From positions 1 through 6,304 of the forward strand of contig JBKJKM010000125.1 in assembly GCA_046597375.1 (NCBI GenBank): DNA of 6,304 bases, written 5' to 3'. Positions 1 through 5,831 of the stretch are shown piece after piece. The first letter of the stretch is position 1, and every line of letters starts with the position of its first letter. Made by a program: the position numbers and the translations under genes. The notes beneath the pieces are model-generated. The model was not told the origin of the DNA. It saw only the letters and a list, made by a program, of their open reading frames with translations, and searched no databases. Origin of the DNA: DATLED01 sp046597375 (GTDB taxonomy: Bacteria; Actinomycetota; Acidimicrobiia; Acidimicrobiales; CADCTF01).

Positions 1-47
1 CTGGTGCCCGAAAGGGTGTGGGGGTTCAAGTCCCCCCTCCGACACCA
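1..47 (+). tRNA. tRNA-Leu, 3' part only (5' part lies outside the window)
   Basis: The window opens inside a class II tRNA. A long variable arm is visible (TGCCC, loop GAAA, GGGTG). It is followed by a T arm of five G (20-24), loop TTCAAGT (25-31) and five C (32-36). The 3' acceptor strand CTCCGAC is at 37-43, the discriminator A at 44 and an encoded CCA at 45-47. The long variable arm combined with a GGGGG-TTCAAGT-CCCCC T arm is characteristic of bacterial tRNA-Leu and fits tRNA-Ser much less well. The anticodon is outside the window, so the isoacceptor cannot be named. The missing 5' acceptor strand should read about GTCGGAG. Confidence 0.9.
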
Positions 48-50
48 ATC

Positions 51-68
51 TCTGGGCTTGAGCCCAGA
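51..68 (+). terminator. Hairpin just after the tRNA, probable terminator
   Basis: A perfect 7-bp inverted repeat (TCTGGGC, loop TTGA, GCCCAGA) begins three bases after the tRNA CCA end. Its placement suggests transcription termination or 3'-end processing of the tRNA transcript. There is no T tract behind it, so it is not a textbook intrinsic terminator, but such U-poor hairpins are common in high-GC bacteria. From 69 to 329 I see no convincing gene or RNA; the open frames there have no recognisable family and no good ribosome binding site. Confidence 0.5.
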
Positions 69-329
69 AATCCCAAGGGGACTCCGGCGGGTCCAAGTCA
101 CACGCAGCGGGATCTTCGGTACCGACGGAACAGCGACTGGTTTGTGGCTCAGCGTTCCGTTTCGCTGGGCGGCCGCGTGGTGGCGTACGCGGGTCGAGTT
201 CCCCGGGACGGTACGTGTGCGCGACTCGACATCAGACGGCTCGGACCCGAGTCCCCTTCTGGATCGAGGCTGTGCTGGACCGCCAGAGAACGCCGGTTCG
301 GCTTACCACCCGGCGGCCTGAGAGCTCGT

Positions 330-662
330 TCAAGTGGCGGGGTCGTCGCTGCCGCTGGCATCAAACGCTGCCACGAGCTTCCTTGGCGCCCGCAGCCGCC
401 ATGACTCAGTCACGAACTCGCGCAGTTTGGCCTTCGTCACCTTCGACAGCACCACGAGGACCATCCGGTAACCGTCGTAGTGCGGCGTCGTCGTCAGCTG
501 CACCGGCTCGGCCGCGAGCAGGGCCTCCTTCTCCTCCATGCTGTCGACGTGCACCACAGCGGTGCGACTGTCGTGGCTGAGCTTCGTGAAGAACTTGGCC
601 TTCACGTAGAACGCAGGCGTGCCATGCATTGGCTTCTCGATCGTGTCCGGGCCCGACGCCAT
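330..662 (-). CDS. MmcQ/YjbR-family protein, N-terminus probably frameshifted
   Basis: The 110-residue reading from the ATG at 662 matches the MmcQ/YjbR family (small, DNA-binding-like fold; exact function unknown). The visible family landmarks are HGTPAFYVKAKFF (13-25), VVHVD (36-40), the basic and acidic SMEEKEALLAAEP segment, TPHYDGYRMVLVVLSKV (59-75) and the C-terminal ESWRLRAPRKLVAAFDA (86-102). The family normally has about 10 more residues in a first helix. Those residues do appear, but in another frame: ATG at 687 gives MDPKAVR, and skipping one base at 666 joins it to AMASGPDTIEKP. The gene is therefore either frameshifted (mutation or sequencing error) or starts late at 662. It is divergent from the lipoprotein at 717 with a very short shared upstream region. 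Family assignment is strong; intactness is doubtful. Confidence 0.8.
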   Translation of the reverse strand: MASGPDTIEKPMHGTPAFYVKAKFFTKLSHDSRTAVVHVDSMEEKEALLAAEPVQLTTTPHYDGYRMVLVVLSKVTKAKLREFVTESWRLRAPRKLVAAFDASGSDDPAT

Positions 663-716
663 GGCACCGGACTGCCTTAGGATCCATGCGCCGGTTCGAC
701 GATCTTGGGGGGTCCG

Positions 717-1166
717 ATGCGGCGACAAGGGGCAACGCTGTTCGTGACGTTGGTCGCGGTCGTGTTGGCGGCGTGCGGCTCGGGCAGTTCGAGCGGCGGC
801 GATTCGAGTGGCAGCAACGACGGTGGAGCTGTCGACGGCGGGGTCGAGGAATTGAGGCCCAAAGCGGCGGCGATCACCGATCAGCTCGCAGCAAACGAGT
901 GGGCGAAGGTTCGATCCCAATTCGACGAGAACATGAAGGCGAAGCTGGCTGAGGACGGACTCGCGAACGCGTGGGCGCAGGTCGTGAAGTCGAAGGGCGC
1001 CTACGTCTCTCGCGGCGAGCCAACACAATTGGGCTCGCCGGCGGGAGAGGACCTCCTCGTATTCGACACGCCACTCGAGTTCGAACAAGGGGCCATGAAG
1101 AGCCGGCTGACGCTTCACACTGACGGCACGATCGCCGGCCTCTTCATCCTGGTGCCCGACGCGTGA
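717..1166 (+). CDS. Lipoprotein with DUF3887-like domain
   Basis: A 149-residue exported lipoprotein. Residues 1-20 form a lipoprotein signal: basic MRRQ, a hydrophobic core (ATLFVTLVAVV), then lipobox LAAC with Cys20 as the predicted lipidated residue. A Gly/Ser/Asp linker (21-43) follows. The folded part (about 45-149) has a helical stretch with AAITDQLAANEW, RSQFDENMKAKL and LANAWAQVV, then a beta-rich end (LLVFDTPLEF, SRLTLHTDGTIAGLFI). This pattern resembles DUF3887, a small secreted domain of unknown role often found before hydrolases; here it stands alone. I chose ATG 717 because a G-rich ribosome binding site (707-712) lies 4 bases upstream; a TTG at 705 is an in-frame alternative. 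The product should sit on the outer face of the cytoplasmic membrane. The MmcQ/YjbR gene is divergent and shares the upstream region. Confidence 0.85.
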   Translation: MRRQGATLFVTLVAVVLAACGSGSSSGGDSSGSNDGGAVDGGVEELRPKAAAITDQLAANEWAKVRSQFDENMKAKLAEDGLANAWAQVVKSKGAYVSRGEPTQLGSPAGEDLLVFDTPLEFEQGAMKSRLTLHTDGTIAGLFILVPDA

Positions 1167-1187
1167 CTCTCGCAGAAGTCGCCTGAT

Positions 1188-1201
1188 TGCGCCGCAGCGC
1201 A
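1188..1201 (+). terminator. Small GC hairpin after the DUF3887-like lipoprotein
   Basis: A 5-bp stem, TGCGC and GCGCA with loop CGCA, lies about 20 bases beyond the lipoprotein stop codon. It has no T tract. The position fits a weak terminator, but such short GC hairpins arise easily by chance here. Confidence 0.25.
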
Positions 1202-1221
1202 CTCACTGCTCCGGCGCGCCC

Positions 1222-1546
1222 ATGGCCGGCGATCCGAGGCAGGTCGCGAGCCGACGCGTCTGGTTTCCAGCCAGGTAGGACTTCAGTGTGACGGACGGCG
1301 GGGCACATCCCGGCCTGGCTCTCGAACATGGGCACTGGCTGGTGCCACGAGCTTGCGGAATTGCTCGAACGCTCCGGCGCCGTGCATGACCTGATCGTCG
1401 TCGGTACGGCCGGCCTCGAGGACCTTGTTCTCCTTGAAGGGCACGCGAGGTTGACCGCACTCTTTGTCGGGCGTCTGCAGAGACGACTCCCAGTCTCCGC
1501 CTACGTCGGTACTTCCCCGACGATCCGGCACTGGCGCCTGTTCTGA
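1222..1546 (+). pseudogene. Decayed gene, C-terminal half with EGHxRLTA (ParB/sulfiredoxin-type) motif
   Basis: From 1301 to the TGA at 1544-1546 one frame reads like a conserved protein end: GHIPAWLS, then HELAELLERSG, LIVVGTAGLEDLVLLEGHARLTALF, RLPVSAYVGTSP and IRHWRLF. The hydrophobic strand, [VI]LLEGHxRLTAL and second strand resemble the G-H-x-R-L-x-A signature of the ParB/sulfiredoxin fold. I infer a distant relation only. Upstream homology-like sequence continues in a different frame (RRVWFPA, stop TAG at 1276-1278, then DFSVTDG) and rejoins by skipping the G at 1300. The gene thus carries at least one in-frame stop and one frameshift, which indicates a pseudogene. The only start in the surviving frame is ATG 1328, giving 72 residues with no family N-terminus and no clear ribosome binding site. 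ATG 1222 is my tentative left limit. Function is unknown. Confidence 0.5.
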
Positions 1547-1620
1547 CGCATCCGCTCGACCTCGACTTGGAGTCCTGCAGAGCCGGGCCTTGTGGGAAAC
1601 GAAGCGATCCCGCCTAGATG

Positions 1621-1655
1621 TGACGCTAGCGTCATCTGATAGCATCTAGTGCTAT
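1621..1655 (+). promoter_or_regulatory. Toxin-antitoxin operator: two CTAG-centred palindromes at the antitoxin start
   Basis: Two inverted repeats stand directly before the antitoxin. The first is a perfect 14-bp palindrome, TGACGCTAGCGTCA (1621-1634). The second (1639-1655) is ATAGCA, an extra T, CTAG, TGCTAT, and runs into the ATG at 1654. Both are centred on CTAG, and the centres (1627.5 and 1647.5) are exactly 20 bp apart, about two helical turns. Ribbon-helix-helix antitoxins such as CcdA bind such paired sites as dimers and repress their own operon. I infer that this is the autoregulatory operator. There is no Shine-Dalgarno sequence before the ATG, so the mRNA may be leaderless, with a -10 like TAGCAT at 1640-1645. 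Confidence 0.65.
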
Positions 1656-1860
1656 GTCGAGCCGCACCACGTTCACACTTGAGGACTCGCTCGCGGAGCA
1701 GGCGCGTCGGCTAGGGGTGAACATCTCCGCCGCAGCGCGCGATGGCGTCGCGGCAGCTGTTCGGTCCGCCTTGGCCCGGAATGATCGGGCTGCCTACGAG
1801 AGAAAGCCGGAGAAGGTCGACCAGTTCTGGACCGACGCCGAGGCGTGGGGCGACGAGTGA
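1654..1860 (+). CDS. CcdA-like (ribbon-helix-helix) antitoxin
   Basis: A 68-residue antitoxin of a type II toxin-antitoxin pair. Residues 3-9 (RTTFTLE) are the N-terminal DNA-binding strand. Residues 11-20 (DSLAEQARRL) and about 24-41 (ISAAARDGVAAAVRSAL) are the two helices of a ribbon-helix-helix dimer, and the GVNISAAAR turn is typical of CcdA-type antitoxins. The charged tail (KPEKVDQFWTDAEAWGDE, 51-68) would be disordered and wrap the toxin. The start codon is embedded in the second operator palindrome and lacks a ribosome binding site, so leaderless translation is likely. Its TGA overlaps the toxin GTG start (GTGA, 1857-1860), which couples translation and places antitoxin synthesis first. 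The partner is MazF-like rather than CcdB-like, so this is a mixed pair. Confidence 0.85.
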   Translation: MSSRTTFTLEDSLAEQARRLGVNISAAARDGVAAAVRSALARNDRAAYERKPEKVDQFWTDAEAWGDE

Positions 1861-2165
1861 ATCGCGGTGAGATCTGGATCGCCGAGGTTGGAAGGAAGCG
1901 TCGGCCGGTGCTGGTGCTCACCCGCAACGAGGTGCTCGATGTTCGTTCGATGGTGACGGTTGCAGAGATCTCGACGTCGGCGCGCGGCCTGGCCGCCGAG
2001 GTTGAGATCGCCCACCTCCGGGTCGGTCTCGACCCAGCATCGGTCGTCAATTGCGATGGGCTGCACACCGTCGCGCAGACGATGCTGACCAGCCGCGTCG
2101 GCGAAGTCGATGACGACACGCTGAGACGGGTGTGTTCAGCAGCGAGTTACGCCGTCGGCTGTTGA
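1857..2165 (+). CDS. mazF: MazF/PemK-family toxin, probable endoribonuclease
   Basis: A 102-residue toxin. MazF-family enzymes cleave mRNA or tRNA at short sequences and are held inactive by their antitoxin. Visible landmarks are MNRGEIWIAE (1-10), RRPVLVLTR (15-23, with Arg16 at the conserved catalytic arginine position), the strand VTVAEISTSARGL (33-45), and the C-terminal VNCDGLHTVAQTMLTSRVG followed by a last helix (LRRVCSAASYAVGC). I chose GTG 1857 because it gives the usual MNRGEIW start and overlaps the antitoxin stop; GTG 1845 is also in frame. Where most MazF proteins have Thr after the strand (as in VAPVT), this one reads AEIS, so Ser39 appears to replace the catalytic Thr. Length and all core blocks are otherwise normal, so it looks intact and probably active. 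Confidence 0.9.
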   Translation: MNRGEIWIAEVGRKRRPVLVLTRNEVLDVRSMVTVAEISTSARGLAAEVEIAHLRVGLDPASVVNCDGLHTVAQTMLTSRVGEVDDDTLRRVCSAASYAVGC

Positions 2166-2241
2166 CCCCCAGCCCCGCGATCCCGGCGATTGGAGGCACC
2201 CTCACCGCGCCGAGACAGCGTCCCGATAGGCGGGGGCCTCG

Positions 2242-2862
2242 ATGAAGACGATGAATCTCTCGACTGGAACAACGACACAGCGGCGCGCCGGATGGGTGGG
2301 CGTGGCGGTGCTTGCCGGCCTGCTGCTGGCGGCCTGCGGCGGGGGAGGCGACGACTCGCTTGACACGGCGTCGGTCACCACGACCGACGCATCGGCCAAG
2401 TCGCAACCGGACGCCGACGGAACCGACGACGCCGACGGTGCCGCAGCGACGACCGTCCTGAAGTCCGACGACTTCTGCCGCGTCGTGACCAAGGCCGAGG
2501 CCGAAGCGGTGACGAGGAAGACGTTCGACGCCGGGACGGGCACCAGTTCCGACGGTCCGCTGGGCGGAATCGGCTCGTGCGTGTACAAGATCATCGAGGG
2601 CGGACGGGTGACGACGATCGTCAACATCGTCGTCGTCGGCACCAAGGTCCCGCGGGACGTGTACGACAAGGAGATTGCCGGCGATGCGCCCGACGCCAAG
2701 GCGGTGTCCGGTGCGGGGGAGTCCGCGCTCCTCATCCAGCCTGGCCTCCTCTCGGTCTTCGACGACGGTGTCGCCCTTTCGGTGCAGGTGCTCATCAACT
2801 CGGCGCCGGGTTCGACGGACGACCTCGTCGCGCTGGCGAAGAAGGCCCTCGACCGCCTCTGA
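2242..2862 (+). CDS. Secreted lipoprotein, DUF3558-like architecture
   Basis: A 206-residue lipoprotein. The signal (1-32) has basic residues, a hydrophobic core (VGVAVLAGLLL) and lipobox LAAC with Cys32 as the lipidation site. It is followed by a long Ser/Thr/Asp/Ala-rich linker (33-75). The globular part starts at DDFCRVVTKAEAEAVT and contains GIGSCVYKI. Cys79 and Cys113 probably form a disulfide. Strands TTIVNIVVV and ALSVQVLIN and a final helix (DDLVALAKKAL) follow. The spacing of the two cysteines, the CxY motif and the AEAEAV helix resemble DUF3558-type actinobacterial lipoproteins, whose function is unknown; this link is by pattern only. ATG 2242 is supported by a ribosome binding site of type AGGCGGGGG (2228-2236); ATG 2251 is an alternative. 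It shows no resemblance to the lipoprotein at 717 beyond the signal. Confidence 0.85.
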   Translation: MKTMNLSTGTTTQRRAGWVGVAVLAGLLLAACGGGGDDSLDTASVTTTDASAKSQPDADGTDDADGAAATTVLKSDDFCRVVTKAEAEAVTRKTFDAGTGTSSDGPLGGIGSCVYKIIEGGRVTTIVNIVVVGTKVPRDVYDKEIAGDAPDAKAVSGAGESALLIQPGLLSVFDDGVALSVQVLINSAPGSTDDLVALAKKALDRL

Positions 2863-2877
2863 CACAGCCGGCGGTCG
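2850..2877 (+). terminator. Inverted repeat over the stop codon of the second lipoprotein
   Basis: An 8-bp stem, CGACCGCC with GGCGGTCG and a 12-base loop, spans the lipoprotein stop codon. It could form a terminator-like hairpin but has no T tract, and the left arm is coding sequence. The stretch from 2878 to the next start has no other visible signal. Confidence 0.35.
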
Positions 2878-2974
2878 TGACGGCCAGCGGCGCAATTTCA
2901 GTTGGTCGATGGCCAGAGCAGGGGATGTTCACACTTCGCTCGGGTGAAAGATCCGCCATCCTGCATACGTGGGG

Positions 2975-3433
2975 ATGCTCGCGCCGGACTCGCCCGTGAA
3001 CGGTTCCGAGACCTCGCCGTTCGGTCGCGGTTGGACGACAGCTGGCGTCACGTTGGTTTGCATGCTGATGCTGACGTTGGCTCGGGCGTATGGCGCCGGC
3101 CCCTACGGCTTCGCCGGCGTTCCTTTCCTTCTCGGATTGTTCGTGTCGAGCGGGGTTATCGCGGGCCGCGCCGTCGGAGCGCTCGTGGGCCGTGTCTCGT
3201 CAACAGGAGCCTGGCTACTCGGCGTCCCGTCTGCCCTCGCGACGCTCGCCGCTTCGGGCGCCGTCTGGAACGGCACCCCGAGCGACCGTCCATTGCTCGT
3301 GCGCCTGTTCGCCATCTCGGCGGCGGTGTCGGGGGCATGGGCGCTTGGGTCGAGCCAGCGGGCAAGGCGCGGAGCCTGGGCCACGTTGGGCATCGCCGTG
3401 CTGTTCCTCGTCATCGCCATCGCCGTCGACTAG
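2975..3433 (+). CDS. Small multi-pass membrane protein of unknown function
   Basis: A 152-residue hydrophobic protein that I do not recognise. After a short polar N-terminus (MLAPDSPVNGSETSPFGRG), about five hydrophobic segments follow: TTAGVTLVCMLMLTLARAYG, GFAGVPFLLGLFVSSGVIAG, AWLLGVPSALATLAASGAV, LFAISAAVSGAWALG and ATLGIAVLFLVIAIAV. The polar loops contain Arg and Ser (SSQRARRG), and the last segment ends the protein directly. It is an integral membrane protein with no visible catalytic motif. The start is uncertain: ATG 2975 and GTG 2969 are both in frame, and neither has a well-spaced ribosome binding site. It is the first of two consecutive same-strand genes, with a possible hairpin terminator right after it, so I do not assume an operon with the next gene. 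Confidence 0.7.
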   Translation: MLAPDSPVNGSETSPFGRGWTTAGVTLVCMLMLTLARAYGAGPYGFAGVPFLLGLFVSSGVIAGRAVGALVGRVSSTGAWLLGVPSALATLAASGAVWNGTPSDRPLLVRLFAISAAVSGAWALGSSQRARRGAWATLGIAVLFLVIAIAVD

Positions 3434-3442
3434 TAAGCGGTC

Positions 3443-3461
3443 GCCGAGGCTGCGTCTCGGC
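3443..3461 (+). terminator. Hairpin after the membrane protein gene
   Basis: A 6-bp perfect stem, GCCGAG and CTCGGC with a 7-base loop, begins 10 bases after the membrane protein stop. Placement suggests termination. There is no T tract, so confidence is limited. Confidence 0.4.
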
Positions 3462-3631
3462 CCGATGCAGCCTGAGTTGCGGCCGGGCCGAATGAGACCA
3501 TGTGGATCGTCATTGCTCCTTTGCCATACGACCGAAAAGTCGTGGCCGCGTTCGAGGAACAGATTGACGCCGCCGTGGTTCCCCGCTGCCGCCTACGACG
3601 CAATCGGCGCGCGCGTTGCGCTTTGACCGCG

Positions 3632-4492
3632 ATGATGATGGCGGTGAAGCGGAAGTCTCTTGTCGACCGGGTTACGCAGCTTTGGGTTCTCGCCACCGGG
3701 CGTTCGGTCGATCTGGACGGCCAGCCGTGGCTGCGGGGTCCCGTCGGAGGCGCTGACCTCATCGGCGACGAGTGGCTCGCGGGCGAGGCGGCTCGTCAGG
3801 AGGCACGCCTTCGGGAGGGCGGCGGTCTGTTGGCGAGCATGGCGATCCTCGACGGAGACGGCTTCCAGTCCACTTTGCTCCGACCGGAGATCGTCGACTT
3901 CTACGAACACACGTCGGAGTGGGACATGGATGTCTGGTCCCAATGGAGCCCTGTCGCCTGGCCCTTCGCTTGGCTGTTGTCCGGGCTATTTGCTCGACGG
4001 CTCGAGCAGCTCAGCCTCCCGCTCCGACCATTGGATGCGGCCCACGGCATGGAGAGCCGAGTCGTGGTCGCAGTGACACCCGCCGACGAACAGGTTGGTG
4101 CGGCGTGGTTGCGAACACTCCGAAAGACCGGTCAGACCGTGTACAGCGGCTGGTACGGGGTGGTGACGCTTCCCGGAGACGCGCAGCCGAGGGTTCGAAT
4201 TGCGTTTCCGCTGCCAAACGGAAGCATCACGGTCTACCTGCTTCCCTCGGTCGACACAGATGGCGCCCTCCGGCTCACATCGACGCCCGGAGATTTCGGT
4301 ACCGACGGCGCGTATTTGATCGTGCAACGTCAGCGGTCCGGAAACGCCGCCGTGCGCCGAGTACCCCTCCACGAGCAGTTCCGCGTCTATGTCGATGACA
4401 GGGGGACGTTGCGAACCGATCACTCGTTGCATCTCGGGCACGTGCCCATCATCCGACTCCACTACCGGCTAACAAGAAAGTCGGTTCCATAG
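3632..4492 (+). CDS. Conserved protein of unknown function
   Basis: A 286-residue soluble protein whose composition and blocks look strongly constrained. I know similar hypothetical proteins in high-GC Gram-positives but no characterised member. Notable blocks include VTQLWVLATGRSVDL, WLRGPVGGADLIGDEWL, FYEHTSEWDMDVWSQWSP with a following hydrophobic WPFAWLLSGLF, RLEQLSLPLRPLDAAHGMESRVV, GAAWLRTLRKTGQTVYSGWYG, RVRIAFPLPNGSITVYLLPS and a C-terminal VYVDDRGTLRTDHSLHLGHVPIIRLHYRL. It is rich in Trp. There is no signal peptide and only one weak hydrophobic stretch, so it is probably cytosolic or membrane-associated. The frame is open back to ATG 3500, adding 44 Arg- and Val-rich residues that look unlike protein. 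I prefer the ATG cluster at 3632, 3635 and 3638, although none has a good ribosome binding site. It precedes the desaturase by 262 bp. Confidence 0.75.
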   Translation: MMMAVKRKSLVDRVTQLWVLATGRSVDLDGQPWLRGPVGGADLIGDEWLAGEAARQEARLREGGGLLASMAILDGDGFQSTLLRPEIVDFYEHTSEWDMDVWSQWSPVAWPFAWLLSGLFARRLEQLSLPLRPLDAAHGMESRVVVAVTPADEQVGAAWLRTLRKTGQTVYSGWYGVVTLPGDAQPRVRIAFPLPNGSITVYLLPSVDTDGALRLTSTPGDFGTDGAYLIVQRQRSGNAAVRRVPLHEQFRVYVDDRGTLRTDHSLHLGHVPIIRLHYRLTRKSVP

Positions 4493-4589
4493 TGTGCGGC
4501 GACGCCGCTGCATTCCTCGATCTGCCTGACCTAGAGGTACGCTCACACCGCTGATCATCCTGCTCGCGGCGCACCGAAGTCGGCGCGCC

Positions 4590-4626
4590 ACGCTGGCGAC
4601 CATTCCGCACCCGCGCCGGCCAGCGT
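4590..4626 (+). terminator. Inverted repeat between the unknown gene and the desaturase
   Basis: A perfect 8-bp inverted repeat, ACGCTGGC with GCCAGCGT, encloses a 21-base GC-rich loop, about 100 bases past the preceding stop. It could be a terminator stem or a regulator site. Apart from it, the 262 bp between the two genes show no gene. I see no clear -35/-10 pair for the desaturase. Confidence 0.25.
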
Positions 4627-4754
4627 CAATCGTGTCGCCGATGGGTAAGGGCTCGAGGGACGATTGGCCCCGACGGAGAGAGTGCCGCGCCACTTTCACT
4701 TCGATCGGGCCGTAGCTTCACGCCCATCTGATACGCCTGTTCCCGGAGCGAACC

Positions 4755-5825
4755 TTGACCATGATCCAAGACCGGCGCAGTTCTGCGACCGGCCCCCACC
4801 TTCGCGACGTCCGTGCCGTCATCCCGGCGGAGCTCAAGCAGCCGGACCGCCGCCGCGCCGCCGGCGTGGTGGCTCTCGTTACGGCTCAGGCCGTGGTGGC
4901 CACTGTGCTGGCGGCGGTGGTGTGGGCCCAGGGTTGGTGGTTTGCTGCGCCGCTGACGTGGGTGCTCGGGTCGATCGCCGCGTGCTCGCTGTTCGTCGCC
5001 GGCCACGATTGTGCGCACGGCTCATTCCTGCGGAGTCGGCGGGCCATGGAGATCATCGGCCACTTGTGCATGGCGCCCGTCCTCTATCCGATGCGGGCGT
5101 GGAAGTACTCCCACGACGCGCACCACCGCGAGACCAACCGGCTCGGGGGCGGCGAGGGCATCTATTTCGATAACGCCTGGAGCCCGCGGAGCGAGGCCGA
5201 CTTCACCCGCATGTGTGAGGATCAAAAGCTGTCGGCGGGGCTCTATCGCATGATTCGGTTGGTCCCTCCGGTCGGTTCGTTCCTGCACCTCATCGGCTAC
5301 CACTGGCGCCCCGGGCTCTTTCGTTCGCACCACCGTCGGCGAGTGGTGCGCTCGATGGCGGCCACCCTGATGATCGACGCCGGCATTGTCGGGGTCATCT
5401 GGGCATCCACCGGCTCCGTCCTAGCGATCGCTCACTTCTGGCTGCTGCCGGCGCTCGGGTTCCACGCCTGGATGGCGTTGTACACCTTTTTGCACCACAC
5501 GGCCGACGACATCGTGTTCCTCGATCAAGATCGATGGACTCCCATCGCCGGGCAACTCGACGGCACGGTGAATTGCCTTGCGCCCCGATGGCTGTCGTTT
5601 CTCCATCTCAACATCGACGTTCACATTCCCCACCACGTGACCACATCGGTGCCGAGTTACCACCTGCGGGCGGCCAACGAAGCCATTCGAGCCAGCGAGT
5701 TCGGGGCGCGGATGACCGAGCGCCGCCTCACGCTCGCCTATCTCCGCCGGACCGTGCGCGATTGTCAGCTCTGGCGCAGTGACAACGACAACTACGTACG
5801 CTTTGCCGACCAGCCCCGGCCGTAG
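4755..5825 (+). CDS. Membrane fatty acid desaturase (acyl-lipid type)
   Basis: A 356-residue integral membrane desaturase that should introduce a double bond into fatty acyl chains using O2, electrons and a di-iron centre. All three histidine boxes are present: HDCAH (84-88), HDAHH (120-124) and HIPHH (290-294). A further HHT at 247-249 is in the region where the family has its additional ligand. Hydrophobic pairs lie at about 35-58 and 61-83, and at about 203-225 and 226-247, giving the usual placement of the boxes on the cytosolic side. The C-terminal block HVTTSVPSYHLRAANEAI matches the omega-6/DesA-like branch of the superfamily. Regiospecificity cannot be read from sequence alone. GGAG (4744-4747) is 7 bases before TTG 4755 and 13 before ATG 4761, so I prefer TTG; the two differ by two residues. 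No ferredoxin or reductase gene is nearby. Confidence 0.92.
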   Translation: MTMIQDRRSSATGPHLRDVRAVIPAELKQPDRRRAAGVVALVTAQAVVATVLAAVVWAQGWWFAAPLTWVLGSIAACSLFVAGHDCAHGSFLRSRRAMEIIGHLCMAPVLYPMRAWKYSHDAHHRETNRLGGGEGIYFDNAWSPRSEADFTRMCEDQKLSAGLYRMIRLVPPVGSFLHLIGYHWRPGLFRSHHRRRVVRSMAATLMIDAGIVGVIWASTGSVLAIAHFWLLPALGFHAWMALYTFLHHTADDIVFLDQDRWTPIAGQLDGTVNCLAPRWLSFLHLNIDVHIPHHVTTSVPSYHLRAANEAIRASEFGARMTERRLTLAYLRRTVRDCQLWRSDNDNYVRFADQPRP

Positions 5826-5831
5826 TGCCCC

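Noticed and set aside
118..128. CGGTACCGACGG at about 117-128, seen again near 4297-4308
   Set aside because: A single short match in GC-rich DNA; one copy lies in coding sequence with no flanking similarity.
4..404. Two overlapping plus-strand frames starting in or next to the tRNA
   Set aside because: They start inside the tRNA, have biased Arg/Pro/Gly composition and lack ribosome binding sites.
663..1202. Upstream extension of the minus-strand MmcQ/YjbR frame to 1202 (290 residues in total)
   Set aside because: This part lies opposite the DUF3887-like lipoprotein, is Arg-rich and has no family pattern. Only residues from 662 downwards match the family.
1283..1645. Minus-strand frame of 120 residues upstream of the antitoxin
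   Set aside because: No motif seen. The opposite strand of the same bases carries the EGHxRLTA-type protein pattern, which explains the open frame.
2202..2798. Second long minus-strand frame opposite the lipoprotein at 2242
   Set aside because: Low-complexity Ser/Pro/Ala/Val translation, with no recognisable domain or start signal.
2047..2895. Long minus-strand open frame opposite the toxin end and the second lipoprotein
   Set aside because: Arg/His/Gly-rich composition typical of an antisense shadow in GC-rich DNA. The plus strand has a lipobox, a ribosome binding site and matching cysteines.
3772..4398. Plus-strand frame of 208 residues inside the unknown gene
   Set aside because: Arg-rich, frame-shifted reading of the gene at 3632-4492, with no domain pattern.
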